Counted from the first letter of the stretch, positions 52,155 through 62,379 are shown. The stretch: 64,000 nt of DNA from Streptococcus infantis (GCF_019929665.1 NZ_JAHZPZ010000001.1:496001-560000), one strand, 5' to 3'. A program made the numbers and translations. The notes: generated by a model not told the origin, from the sequence alone.

Positions 52155-53924
52155 TTATTCAAAAATAAAATCAGCAATTCGTTTAGCAGCTTTTTCTGTT
52201 GCCACTTCAATGTCAGTTTTAGTCCAAGTGTCATTTACATAATTAACAAGAGATTTAGCTATTGGGAACTTACTACCTATATATCCATGACCACTTGTGA
52301 TTGTATTCTCTCTTTTTGTTCTAAACCAAGCATCTCCAATTCCACGATTAATTTCGGATTCAAGGAGAATTTTATTACCAAGTTTCTCAGCATAATCTCT
52401 AAATTCTTCCTGGCTTTCTAGTCCAGCATCTGACATAATATTTTCTCTATTCAAACCACTTTGCGGCATAATGTGTTCAATATCAATATTTCCATCTAAA
52501 TTAAATTCCATACCTTTTTCCAATGAAAATAGGAATTCATTTACATAAAGAATAGAATTTGAAACACCACTTTCAGTCAAAGTTTGTTTAACATCTTCAT
52601 AAACAAAATTAGTATGAATATGGTTCTTTATTTTTGAAATAAGTTCGTCGATTGAAATTGAATCGACTTGACTGTACATCAGATTAATTTCTTCTAGGAA
52701 GCCTTTAAAAAGTTTATGGCTATATGAGAGTTCAGATAATTCAATCAAAACTCCAAGTCTAAGTAAATATTCCAGATATGTGTTGTCTTGTCTGAAAAAT
52801 AAATAACTACTAACAAAAGGTCGTAAATTACCGTTTAATTTGTTTATCAATTGACCATTGATAGTATCAGATACTCGTTCAAAATTGTTTATGATTGTAT
52901 TTAGTTCAGAAGTAAACAGAATATCTTCATTTAATAGATGCTTATTTTTTGAGAAAAAGGCTCTTATACCAGGATTTCTTCTATCAGCTCCGTTTTGTTC
53001 TGAGAGTTTTACGAAAATATAGTGAGTAATTAACGCATTTAAGTCTAATCTAGATGAATCTGTACGTTGTACAATCTCTTGCCAATTTTTTTCGAAGTTT
53101 TTCCTATCTGATGCGTTTGCGGTGGTCTTAGATACAATTACTTCAATTGGGGTCAATGGAACACCAGTCCCATTTAAAGAATTGAAAATATTTATTGCCT
53201 GATCAGTATTATAACTTGTAATAGTAATCACTTGGCAATTATCAATAAAGTGGTTAGCAAAATTGATAAGAGTAAAAACGTTCAATTCGTTACACATATT
53301 GTAAAAATATCTAAAGTTTTTATAGAAGTTAGTATAGCGGTTGTCTTTCTGGCGACGATAGATTTGATGAACTCTATCTTTAATAGATATAAAATCTTTA
53401 CCTAGCAAGATAGTAGTCATCTCACTAGCATATTTTTCTGAAATCGAATGATTTAGATACTTTATTCTATCATCGCTAGGATAATATAGTCCATCAACGA
53501 AATCATCTTTTTCGTCATCAGAAACATTGAAAAGCATTGTTACAATCTGCTCTTTAAGACCATTAAGACGTTTCACTAATCTGCGTGCATCAGTATCTAG
53601 AGTCGGTTGAAGTTCAAGCTCCTTATCAATCTTCAATAAGATTGCCTTAAGAAGTAACATAAATGTCGTTGTTCTTTGCTGGCCATCAATCAAGGTTACT
53701 TCATGCTCTTCTCCAGATTCTTGAGCAATGAGAACAGCTCCAAAGAAATAATTGTCTTGGGAACTATCATCGAAATTTTCCATATGAAGATTAATATCTT
53801 CAATGAGTTGTTCACATTGTGATACTTGCCAAGCATAGGGTCTCTGATAGGTAGGAATATAAAATTCTGATTTTTCAAAATAAGATTTTATTGTTTGTAA
53901 AGCCGGTTGAATATCGTTTCTCAT
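52155..53924 (-). CDS. GmrSD-type modification-dependent restriction protein (DUF262 + DUF1524)
   Basis: 589 residues. The N-terminal DUF262 (GmrS-like) carries FYIPTYQRPYAWQVSQCEQL near residue 18 and LIDGQQRTTTFMLLL near 78 (ParB-like nucleotidase). The C-terminal DUF1524 (GmrD-like, His-Me nuclease) carries IDIEHIMPQSGLNRENI near 480 and GNKILLESEINRGIGDAWF near 520. Both halves are in one protein, as in many Firmicutes. Such enzymes cut foreign DNA with modified cytosines. A complete reading frame with intact motifs; it sits alone between rum-fragment repeats, so it probably arrived as cargo. Confidence 0.87.
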   Translation of the reverse strand: MRNDIQPALQTIKSYFEKSEFYIPTYQRPYAWQVSQCEQLIEDINLHMENFDDSSQDNYFFGAVLIAQESGEEHEVTLIDGQQRTTTFMLLLKAILLKIDKELELQPTLDTDARRLVKRLNGLKEQIVTMLFNVSDDEKDDFVDGLYYPSDDRIKYLNHSISEKYASEMTTILLGKDFISIKDRVHQIYRRQKDNRYTNFYKNFRYFYNMCNELNVFTLINFANHFIDNCQVITITSYNTDQAINIFNSLNGTGVPLTPIEVIVSKTTANASDRKNFEKNWQEIVQRTDSSRLDLNALITHYIFVKLSEQNGADRRNPGIRAFFSKNKHLLNEDILFTSELNTIINNFERVSDTINGQLINKLNGNLRPFVSSYLFFRQDNTYLEYLLRLGVLIELSELSYSHKLFKGFLEEINLMYSQVDSISIDELISKIKNHIHTNFVYEDVKQTLTESGVSNSILYVNEFLFSLEKGMEFNLDGNIDIEHIMPQSGLNRENIMSDAGLESQEEFRDYAEKLGNKILLESEINRGIGDAWFRTKRENTITSGHGYIGSKFPIAKSLVNYVNDTWTKTDIEVATEKAAKRIADFIFE

Positions 53925-54149
53925 TCAGTTTCTCCAATAATTTTTCTTATGATATTATATCACGAAAACGCTAACATTTAAACTCTAAGTATATCCGAAC
54001 TATCTAACGATTTAATAGCATTTTAACGTTTACATTTTTTGAACGATGACATTTTTGAAATCTATCTACTCCCTAAATAAAATCCTTGAAAGTTTAAAAT
54101 TTCAACGATTTTATTGAATTAAATTGTATCATCTAACTTCTATTTATCT
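53925..54149. other. Gap upstream of GmrSD
   Basis: No gene seen. A stem AAAATC-TTGAAA / TTTCAA-GATTTT lies near 54079-54113. The GmrSD promoter should lie in the first 100 bases but no clear boxes stand out. Confidence 0.4.
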
Positions 54150-54417
54150 CCCTGGATCAAACTTTGCTTGAGTTTCATTAATAGGGGATACGTTTATTCC
54201 TGTTAACGCTTAGTCTATGGTAACAACTCCGTACCCCCTAGGGTTTATGGAAATAGATTGACAGCCTATCAGGCTATCACATCAAGATACTCAACTTGTA
54301 TTCTCACTCTGATACTTCCCCAGCACATAAGAAAAAGCCTTACCTACAAGGCTTTTCTTAACCCCTTTCGTTACAAGGTTTTTACGCTTTAACGAGCAGA
54401 GCAACACACTCAACGCG
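54150..54417 (-). repeat. Long direct repeat, left copy (beside Mega), with rum 3' end (copy B)
   Basis: About 270 bases similar in order to 59545-59803. On the minus strand the order is: a rum end RVECVALLVKA-stop (54382-54417), the AAAAAGCCT/AAGGCTTTT hairpin (54332-54356), TATCAGAGTGAGAA, a decayed coding piece (NPRGYGVVTID-stop) and GTATCCCCT. The two copies flank the Mega element. Confidence 0.65.
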
Positions 54418-54474
54418 TGTGCTGAGAGCTTTCTTCTATACTAATAGACGAAAGGGTGTGAAAATGATTTTTAA

Positions 54475-54905
54475 ATGATACTGTGGAACGGAACAGTAGC
54501 CCTAGTATTGACTACTGTCGTTTCTATTCATATTGGCTATTCTAGGACTGAGATGAAAAAATCTATAAATGCTCAGAATAAAATTGAACCCGCAAATCTC
54601 CCCAAAACAATGGTGAGTCATGTACTTGTATTATTCCGAAAAAATACACCTCTGGTGCAGTGAGACAAATTGGTGTATCTTATAGTGGCTTCGTAGATGA
54701 AAGCTATACTCTACTATCACTCTTTGATGATGTAGAACAAATTGAAAAAGATAATAGACTTCAGACAGCTATTGATGTTGTCAGAGAACAGTTTGGTTTT
54801 TTAGCCATACAAAAAGGAACCGTCCTAACTGAAGGTTCCAGAAATATTGAACGCAGTAAACTTATCGGTGGTCATTCCGCGGGTGGATTGGAGGGATTAA
54901 AATGA
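54475..54905 (+). pseudogene. umuC: UmuC (Y-family DNA polymerase) C-terminal remnant, frameshifted
   Basis: The first frame reads TTVVSIHIGYSRTEMKKSIN then AQNKIEPANLPKTMVSHVLV and LFRK. At a run of six A (54639-54644) the frame is lost; adding one base restores KYTSGAVRQIGVSYSGFVDE. The second frame then continues to SKLIGGHSAGGLEGLK-stop at 54905. This is the C-terminal third of an ImpB/MucB/SamB polymerase. The N-terminal catalytic part is absent, so it is inactive. Its stop overlaps the next gene's start (ATGA). Confidence 0.8.
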
Positions 54906-55237
54906 AACAAGAAAAAAATACAGTACAATTTTCAGAAATCCGTAGCAAAGGATGTAATGATATTGAAATGCTTGAAAGATTTTTACATGGAATCGTTGAA
55001 ACAGCAACTTCAAAACTTCGTCAGAGAAAACTCAAAACAACTGAAATATCGATACGACTAGTACATGCTAAATCTGAAAACCGATTACCATTGGAATTTA
55101 CATTTAGCATTAAGCCAACAAGCTCATCTGTGATAATCTATACTGAGGTAATCAATCGCTTTAAAGAATGTTACACAGGTGGGGGAATTCAAGGTTTTAC
55201 GATTCAATTTGATAAAAATACCCTTGCCTCTGCATAG
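54902..55237 (+). CDS. Mega hypothetical protein (umuC-associated)
   Basis: 111 residues (VQFSEIRSKGCNDIEMLERF; TATSKLRQRKLKTTEISIRL). No known domain. It overlaps the UmuC remnant and precedes the YolD-like gene, as in SOS modules of integrative elements, so a part in DNA damage tolerance is inferred only from position. Confidence 0.75.
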   Translation: MKQEKNTVQFSEIRSKGCNDIEMLERFLHGIVETATSKLRQRKLKTTEISIRLVHAKSENRLPLEFTFSIKPTSSSVIIYTEVINRFKECYTGGGIQGFTIQFDKNTLASA

Positions 55238-55249
55238 AAAGGATTTGAT

Positions 55250-55618
55250 ATGATTGACCGTTCATATTTACCATTTCAATCAGCAAGAGAGTACCAGGAT
55301 ACAAAGATGCAAAAATGGATGGGCTTTTTCCTATCTGAACATGCATCAGCACTCTCTGATGATACAAACAAAGTAACGTACATGTCTGACTTATCACTAG
55401 AGAAGAAATTATTACTCCTCAGTCAAGTATACGCCGGGCAGCTACGCACACGCATTCAAGTGATTGAAAAAAACAAGCGTGTTTCCTACACTGGAACAAT
55501 ACCAAGTCTGACCAAAGATTTCATTTTGATAAAAACTACAACAGGTCACATCAATTTGAAATTAAAAGACATTATTAGTATTGAACTTGTCGAGGAGGTG
55601 CTCTATGAATCAGCTTGA
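55250..55618 (+). CDS. YolD-like protein
   Basis: 122 residues. The N-terminal MIDRSYLPFQSAREYQDTKM and KWMGFFLSEH match the YolD-like family that accompanies UmuC-type polymerases (YolD-YqjW in Bacillus). Its polymerase partner is broken here. Start after AAAGGATTTGAT. It overlaps the next gene by 14 bases. Confidence 0.8.
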   Translation: MIDRSYLPFQSAREYQDTKMQKWMGFFLSEHASALSDDTNKVTYMSDLSLEKKLLLLSQVYAGQLRTRIQVIEKNKRVSYTGTIPSLTKDFILIKTTTGHINLKLKDIISIELVEEVLYESA

Positions 55619-55904
55619 GTTTCAGCGTAATCACCTACAAATGGACTATTATAGCGAGAGCTACCAAGATTTTGAACGTGACTTCTACCGCTACTCTAAC
55701 ATGAATATTCCATTGACCTTCCTAACTGATGATATCCTAAAAACAATGGCGACTTCACGTAAGAATTACTTTGTCCTCAATAAGGAAAAGTCCAGAGATA
55801 ACCGCGATCACTTCTTCATATTTGAAGTAAGTACCGTAGATGAGAATCCGCTAATCTATCATTATACATATAAGAAAACTACAATATATTTAGCAGAAAA
55901 ATAG
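55605..55904 (+). CDS. DUF5960 family protein
   Basis: 99 residues from the ATG at 55605, which follows CGAGGAGGTGCTCT; an earlier in-frame start at 55581 overlaps this site. Pattern MNQLEFQRNHLQMDYYSESY fits DUF5960 of streptococcal mobile elements. Role unknown. Confidence 0.75.
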   Translation: MNQLEFQRNHLQMDYYSESYQDFERDFYRYSNMNIPLTFLTDDILKTMATSRKNYFVLNKEKSRDNRDHFFIFEVSTVDENPLIYHYTYKKTTIYLAEK

Positions 55905-55935
55905 GAGCAGTTCAATTGACTGTTCCTATTTTTAA
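55903..55935 (+). terminator. Terminator of the rightward Mega genes
   Basis: AGGAGCAGT-TCAATTG-ACTGTTCCT then ATTTTT. Confidence 0.8.
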
Positions 55936-56021
55936 TATTCATAAAATCTAAAGTCTTTATACTCTTTAACAATGGAGTCGCCAACCAGAACAGACTATAC
56001 TGACCAGCGACTACCTTAAAT

Positions 56022-57485
56022 TTAATGTTTCAGATTTATTTTCTTATCTCTAATTTCATAAACTACATCTGCTACATTTTCGAGTAATCGTTTATCGTGG
56101 GTGATAAACACGATAGTTCCGGTGTACTCCTTCATTAGTATTTCCAAAGCCTCTAAACTTGGTATGTCAAGGAAGTTACTGGGTTCATCCATTATTAGGA
56201 TGTTATATCTACCCATGAGCATTTTAGCAAGCAACAATTTTATAATTTCTCCACCGCTTAAAACAGATAAACTTTTTCCAATATCGTTCTGTTTGAACCC
56301 CATAGATGCTAGCACTGAACGAATTTCTGATATATTGTAGTCACAATCCTTCTGCATAAACTCCATAACATTCTGATTACTGTTGTACTTGTAACCATTC
56401 TGTGCAAAGTAACCTATTTTTGCCTTAGGCGAAATAGAAATTCCTTCTTCATGGTTTAAGATCATTTGGATTAAAGTTGTTTTTCCGATTCCATTACCAC
56501 CAGTTAACGCCACTTTTGCTCCTAACGGAATTTGAAAAGATGCATTTTCAAACAGAGCCTTATCCCCAAATACTTTATTAATTTCTGCACCGACTATAGG
56601 GTATGGATTATGGAGCTCCAATGCTTTACTTTGCCTGAAACGAATTCTGCGAATGCCTTCCGGAGCTTCTACTTTTCCTAAGGCCGCAATCCTGTGCTCT
56701 AGGGTTTTAGCAGCATTATACATCTTTTTTTCCTTACTTCCTATTGATTTTTGATGAGCTAAACGCCCTCCGTCTTCAGTACTTTTTTTCTTTGAAGAAC
56801 CTTTTGCCTTCTGTTCTATTTTACGAGCCTGTTTTCGCTTTTCCTCCGCAGCCCTTTCCAATCGGGCACGTTCCGCAATAAATTGTTCGTATTCTGCAGC
56901 TTGGCTCTTACGTTCTTCCTCTTTCTGACGAAGATAATCAGAATAGTTTCCCCAATACTCAGTGATTTTGCCATCTTTCAGTTCCCATATTTTATCTACT
57001 ATTTCATCAAGAAAATAGCGGTCATGGCTAATAACTAACAGTGCACCTGTAAAATATTTTAGCTGTCCTATTAGAAAATCAATTCCTTCACGGTCTAAAT
57101 GGCTCGTAGGTTCATCCGCTAAAATACCATGAACCTGTGCCGATAAGGCCTGTGCTATTTTAAGCCTTGTTTCTTCACCACCGCTCATAGTCTGTATATT
57201 TAATTGCTCAACACCTAGCTTGCCTACAAGTGCAAAATCTTTTTCCTCCTGCAGAGTTACTTCGTCCAACTGGGGAATATAGGCAAGTTCACCCAGACGA
57301 TTCATTTTACATCCTGGGGGAGTTAATTCTCCTAAAAGTACCCTGAGTAAAGTGCTTTTTCCAGCACCATTTGCTCCTACTAAACCAATACGGTCATAAT
57401 CATATACTTCTAATTCATTTATATCTAAAACATCGCGTCCTTTGAATTCCACACGAATGTCTTTTGCTTTTAATATTAATTCCAT
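56022..57485 (-). CDS. msrD: Ribosomal protection ABC-F protein Msr(D) (Mel)
   Basis: 487 residues, the normal length. Two ATP-binding cassettes: [19 protein letters not shown] near residue 33 with [15 protein letters not shown] near 100, and [17 protein letters not shown] near 329 with [15 protein letters not shown] near 407; a charged linker joins them. No membrane helices. ABC-F proteins dislodge macrolides from the ribosome. In Mega it works with Mef(E) to give macrolide resistance. A 6-codon leader peptide sits upstream and likely controls it. Confidence 0.97.
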
Positions 57486-57563
57486 AACATTTCCTCCTGT
57501 CTATAATCGCATGCTTTCATTTGCTTGTATGCAGGGAAAACCCTGCGATTTTAGCAGGAAGAG
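57486..57563 (-). promoter_or_regulatory. msrD attenuator
   Basis: Between the leader peptide and msrD, CCTGC/GCAGG followed by GTTTT can form a weak terminator. The overlapping GCAGGG-TTTT-CCCTGC gives an alternative fold. The ribosome site ACAGGAGG precedes the ATG. This fits the known drug-stalled-ribosome control of msrD. Confidence 0.7.
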
Positions 57564-57584
57564 TTACATGAAAATAAGATACAT
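57564..57584 (-). CDS. msrDL: MsrD leader peptide MYLIFM
   Basis: Six codons, ATG to TAA, with TTGGAGGAATATTT upstream, 78 bases ahead of msrD and just past the mef stop. The sequence is exactly the known msrD leader peptide on which erythromycin-bound ribosomes stall. Confidence 0.9.
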   Translation of the reverse strand: MYLIFM

Positions 57585-57604
57585 AAATATTCCTCCAATA
57601 TTGT

Positions 57605-58822
57605 TTATTTTAAATCTAATTTTCTAACCTCAGTTATCATTTGGCAAACTATAGCAATGCCAATAATTAAAATACCTGATAGTAAAAACCAATGATTTAC
57701 ACCGATTTTATCAGCAAAGAATCCAGAAAGAATTAACCCAATTGGCATAGCAAGTGACATGATACTTCCGATCAAAGAAAATACACGTCCTAAATATTCA
57801 GGCTTAATTTTCTCCTGAAAAAGAGCTGTTTGCACACCGCTATAAAATGGCACCGAAAGCCCCATTATTGCACAGCAAACTACGAATATTACAAATCCAT
57901 TTGGAGGAAGTATTCCCGAAACGGCTAAACTGGTCCCCATTATAAAAAATGAACTTGTTATTAGTAATACATGCTTTTCGAAGCCCCCTAATCTTCCTAA
58001 TAATAAGCCTCCTGCTAGCATCCCAAATGCAAAGGAAATTTCCGTAATAGAAATATGCACAGGCGTTCCATTAAAGTGTTCCATGCTTATTAAAGGAAAT
58101 AGTGCATTGATTGGCATATAAACAAAAGTATATAGTGTTCCTAAGAGTAATAAGGCAAACAATCCTTTGTTTTGTCTCAGAACCACAACTCCTTCTTTCA
58201 TCTCCCTTATGAAATTTGGTTCTAAACTTTGCACTTGATTACCCAGCTTAGGTATACGTACAATTGCTACCGTAATAGATGCAATCACAGCACCCAATAC
58301 GTCGATGGCAATAATAGCATTTAAATCCCAAACGGAGTATAAGAGTGCTGCAACTGCCGGACTAACAATATAGCTTATAGACTGCAAAGACTGACTATAG
58401 CCTGCGCATTTCGTTAGCTGTTCTTCTGGTACTAAAAGTGGTGTAACCGCATTGAGTGCTGGGGTATGAAAAGCTGTTCCAATGCTACGGATAAACAATA
58501 CTATCATAATCATCCAGACAGGTAGCTCCATACAGAATGCAACAATAGCAAGCACTGCACCAGCTGCTGCGATAATTAAATCGGCACCAATCATTATCTT
58601 CTTCCTATCATGACGATCCACTAGCACACCAATGGCAGGTCCCAAAATCGCATAGGGTAAAAAACCTACTAATGAAGCCATAGACAAGACCATCGCAGAT
58701 CCTGTTTTTTCTGTAAGGTAAAAAATAATCGCCATTTGCAGGATGGCACTAGTGATTAATGATACTGCTTGCCCTGCCCATATTGCATAAAATTTTCGTT
58801 TCCAATTGTTGTATTTTTCCAT
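57605..58822 (-). CDS. mef(E): Macrolide efflux MFS transporter Mef(E)/Mef(A)
   Basis: 405 residues, the normal length, 12 predicted membrane helices. N-terminal YAIWAGQAVSLITSAILQMA and the MFS A-like motif GVLVDRHDRKKIMIG near residue 70 are visible. Exports 14- and 15-membered macrolides by proton exchange. Mega carries the mef(E) subclass, but the A/E distinction needs alignment. Start after GCAGGAGATAATATAA. Upstream is a leader with attenuator. Confidence 0.96.
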   Translation of the reverse strand: MEKYNNWKRKFYAIWAGQAVSLITSAILQMAIIFYLTEKTGSAMVLSMASLVGFLPYAILGPAIGVLVDRHDRKKIMIGADLIIAAAGAVLAIVAFCMELPVWMIMIVLFIRSIGTAFHTPALNAVTPLLVPEEQLTKCAGYSQSLQSISYIVSPAVAALLYSVWDLNAIIAIDVLGAVIASITVAIVRIPKLGNQVQSLEPNFIREMKEGVVVLRQNKGLFALLLLGTLYTFVYMPINALFPLISMEHFNGTPVHISITEISFAFGMLAGGLLLGRLGGFEKHVLLITSSFFIMGTSLAVSGILPPNGFVIFVVCCAIMGLSVPFYSGVQTALFQEKIKPEYLGRVFSLIGSIMSLAMPIGLILSGFFADKIGVNHWFLLSGILIIGIAIVCQMITEVRKLDLK

Positions 58823-58889
58823 TTATATTATCTCCTGCATATTATTTTGCTTGAATTTCTATTTTGAATAGCATTCTAGGCAATAAAAA

Positions 58890-58928
58890 ATGCAGGCCAA
58901 ACCCCACAATGTGGCTTTTGGTCTGCAT
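58890..58928 (-). terminator. mef(E) leader attenuator hairpin
   Basis: Minus strand ATGCAGACCAAAAGCCACA then TTGTGGGGTTTGGCCTGCAT form a long stem, followed by TTTTTTATTG, 70 bases before mef. This is the attenuator that stops transcripts without drug. Confidence 0.88.
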
Positions 58929-59089
58929 ACATACAATTTGGAAACATTCATATTAAAGACATAGTTAAATAAAGGTATAGTTAAATAACCAATATCCTCA
59001 CCGTAACTAATGAATGCTCAATATCGTATAAATAAGCACAACAAAAAAGCCTATCATCGGGTATAGATTCTGCTTTTTTTATTGCCAGC

Positions 59090-59116
59090 TTATCTTAAAC
59101 GCATTGAGGCTGTCAT
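59090..59116 (-). CDS. mefEL: Mef(E) leader peptide MTASMRLR
   Basis: Eight codons ATG to TAA, with GTAGGAGGAACCGAAACT upstream. It is exactly the known regulatory leader peptide of Mega; macrolide stalling on it changes the leader fold and lets transcription reach mef and msrD. Confidence 0.92.
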   Translation of the reverse strand: MTASMRLR

Positions 59117-59156
59117 AGTTTCGGTTCCTCCTACATCTTTGTTTATATCAATTTAT

Positions 59157-59185
59157 AGTATAACACAACAAGATGATATGTTCAA
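59157..59185 (-). promoter_or_regulatory. Mega mef(E) promoter
   Basis: Minus strand TTGAAC (59180-59185), 17 bases, TATACT (59157-59162), about 40 bases upstream of the leader peptide start. Confidence 0.8.
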
Positions 59186-59207
59186 TATAAAAGTTATGGA
59201 ATGAGAC

Positions 59208-59378
59208 TCATACTTCCAATTCGATGCCAGATTTAAAGGATATGACGAAGTTTTCTTCATAGACTGTAACGCTCTGGATTATCTTCCTTAGTAGCAAGCG
59301 ATTAGCTTTCACAAAATCTTCTGTTTGTAGTTTTAAAAATTCATCAGGATTTTCTAACTCAACCTCAAAATATTTCAT
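59208..59378 (-). pseudogene. Possible recombinase C-terminal remnant
   Basis: 56 residues from the ATG at 59378 (MKYFEVELENPDEFLKLQTE; ending VISFKSGIELEV). The end resembles the last residues of large serine recombinases (ITVYE..F.I.FKSGIE-type). No catalytic domain is present. It may be the tail left from an older element at the Mega edge. Confidence 0.45.
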
Positions 59379-59419
59379 TTTACATTCCCTCATTTCATTT
59401 ATTGATAAATTGAGTTTGC

Positions 59420-59450
59420 AAAAAAGAGTGGACAATTTTTGTCTACTCTT
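59420..59450 (-). terminator. Terminator near the right end of Mega
   Basis: AAGAGTAGACAA / TTGTCCACTCTT with one mismatch, then TTTTTT on the minus strand. It stops leftward read-through into Mega. Confidence 0.7.
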
Positions 59451-59892
59451 AACCTTTAAAATAGTTTTTTTTAATCGATTTGAAGTTGCCTAAATTATTA
59501 CTTATTCGGTAAAATGAAGTATTGCTTTCAACAGATTTCCTTCAACTACACTTCACTTGATTCAAACAAGGTGGGTACATTTCTATTCCCACAAACTCCT
59601 TGTCAATGGAAACAAACACGTACCCACAGGGTAAATGGAAATAGAAACTGATAATTTCTAGCTATCACTTCTACTCATTCCAAAAATTTTCTCACTCTGA
59701 TACTTACCCACCATAAAGCAAAAAGCCTTGCAATCAAGGCTTTCATTATCCCTTTCGTTCAAAGGTTTCTAAGCTTTTACGAGCAGAGCGACACACTCAG
59801 CGGTTCGCTATCTCCGTTCTGTCTGCGTGCTAGCACTTGTCAATCACGGACAGCTATCGCATGGGCGGAAGTAAATGCTAATCTTCGTCGTT
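59436..59892. other. Gap between Mega and rlmD
   Basis: No intact gene. It holds a terminator, the right copy of the long repeat and a rum 3'-end fragment. Right of 59804 is further decayed sequence (CACGGACAGCTATCGCATGG) shared with 51799-51812. Confidence 0.5.
59545..59803 (-). repeat. Long direct repeat, right copy, with rum 3' end (copy A)
   Basis: Minus strand TAECVALLVKA-stop (59769-59803), AAAGCC/GGCTTT hairpin (about 59720-59743), TATCAGAGTGAGAA, then a coding-like piece (ISFYFHLPCGYVFVSIDKEF, then VGIEMYPPCLNQ). The left copy near 54150-54417 has the same order in a more decayed form. Confidence 0.65.
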
Positions 59893-61260
<1,368 letters not shown>

Positions 61261-61272
61261 CTATAAGCCGAC

Positions 61273-61303
61273 AAAAAAAGACGGCAACAATCCTGTTACC
61301 ATC
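61273..61303 (-). terminator. Terminator of the DUF1002 gene
   Basis: Minus strand GATGGTAACA-GGAT-TGTTGCCGTC then TTTTTTT. It lies between the DUF1002 gene and rlmD. A TATAAT box (61305-61310) precedes it so that rlmD transcripts would begin inside the stem. Confidence 0.85.
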
Positions 61304-61304
61304 T

Positions 61305-61333
61305 ATTATACCATGAATTGATCTAAGCACCAA
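61305..61333 (-). promoter_or_regulatory. Possible rlmD promoter overlapping the terminator
   Basis: Minus strand TATAAT (61305-61310), with a weak TTGGTG 17 bases upstream (61328-61333). Confidence 0.45.
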
Positions 61334-62297
61334 AACTCTTGAAGAAATCAAGGATAGCTTGCCAAATTGCGCTGAGGATGTTTCCACCGTCTTGAATAGC
61401 TTTATTAGCATCAAAGTTTAGATCGATATTGCTGAAACTATCACCTGCTTGTGCAACGATACTTTGTTTCAAATCTTTTAGCGTCTTAGTAAAGTCTTCG
61501 TTGTTAAGAATATCGCTCTTAGAAAGATTAAAGGCAAAGTTGATGATGACATTGACTTGGTTGCCTGTAACAACTTGATCTAGTTTATAGTTCTTTAAAG
61601 TATCTTCAACAATCTTACGAACATCATCTTCTGTAAGTTCACCCTTAGACTCTTTAGCCTTAGCGACTGCAGCTTTGATATCAGCAAGGGCTACGTTCAG
61701 TTTATTGGCATCAAAGCCTGATTTGTCCTTGTTTTCATCGTTAATATCTGACAAGGCCTTGAGCTCTTCCTGAGCCAAGTCTTTATTTTCCTGAGGTAAT
61801 TTTACACCATTTGACTCAAGGGAATAGTAAATACCTGCTAGGGCACTTTCACCAGTAACCGGAATTGGTGCCGCAACGGTGATACGCGCGTGCTCCACAC
61901 CCAAGGTGACAGCCGCATTACGGTACATATCTTGCGTCACTTTAGTGATATTTTCAGGTGTCTCAATCTTGACCTCAAGGGGAGATTTTTCTCCTAATTT
62001 TTGAATTTTTGCTGATGAATAAAGTTGAAGACTTGAATCGTTTGCGACATTCATAATTTTTGAGTAGACATCTGGTGTCATAGTCTTCAAATCTTTAGTA
62101 TCTTTTGAGGCATCATAGCCAAGTTTTTTAAGTGTTTGATTTTTTTGATCTTCCGTTAATGAAGAACCCAAGACGTACTCAGGTTGAACATAGGTTTCAT
62201 CAATGACTTTTTGAACATCAGTAGCTGCCTGGGCGCTTTGCAGTGTTGCAACTGCTAAAAGTACTGCAGCGCTAGTCAGAAAGAATTTCTTTCGCAT
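61323..62297 (-). CDS. DUF1002 family exported protein
   Basis: 324 residues. A signal peptide (KKFFLTSAAVLLAVATLQSA-QAA) with cleavage near residue 25, then the DUF1002 domain (YVLGSSLTEDQKNQTLKKLG; KIQKLGEKSPLEVKIETPEN near 90). Firmicutes-wide secreted protein, role unknown. 5' side reads from near pvaA. Confidence 0.88.
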   Translation of the reverse strand: MRKKFFLTSAAVLLAVATLQSAQAATDVQKVIDETYVQPEYVLGSSLTEDQKNQTLKKLGYDASKDTKDLKTMTPDVYSKIMNVANDSSLQLYSSAKIQKLGEKSPLEVKIETPENITKVTQDMYRNAAVTLGVEHARITVAAPIPVTGESALAGIYYSLESNGVKLPQENKDLAQEELKALSDINDENKDKSGFDANKLNVALADIKAAVAKAKESKGELTEDDVRKIVEDTLKNYKLDQVVTGNQVNVIINFAFNLSKSDILNNEDFTKTLKDLKQSIVAQAGDSFSNIDLNFDANKAIQDGGNILSAIWQAILDFFKSFGA

Positions 62298-62353
62298 GAG
62301 ACGTTCCTCCTTTTCTACTCTAGAATATTAAAATATCCTTAAAGAAAACTTAT

Positions 62354-62379
62354 AAAAGCACCTAGAAATTCTAGATGCT
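62354..62379 (-). terminator. Terminator of pvaA
   Basis: AGCATCTAGA-ATT-TCTAGGTGCT then TTTTA on the minus strand; overlaps the last base of the pvaA stop. Confidence 0.75.

Larger units (their letters stand above)
54440..59500. mobile_element. Mega macrolide efflux element
   Basis: The gene order umuC remnant - hypothetical - YolD-like - DUF5960 (rightward) facing msrD - mef (leftward), with both attenuation leaders, is that of the macrolide efflux genetic assembly (Mega) of S. pneumoniae and relatives. It is about 5 kb. The exact ends are not determined here; the flanking long repeats give the outer limits (54417 and 59545). Mega carries no transposase of its own and is reported to insert at several sites, one of them an RNA methyltransferase gene, which fits the neighbouring rlmD and its 3'-end fragments. 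Confidence 0.85.

Noticed and set aside
54440..59500. Mega as a Tn916- or Tn1207-type transposon
   Set aside because: No integrase, transposase or conjugation gene lies in or next to it; gene order is that of plain Mega.
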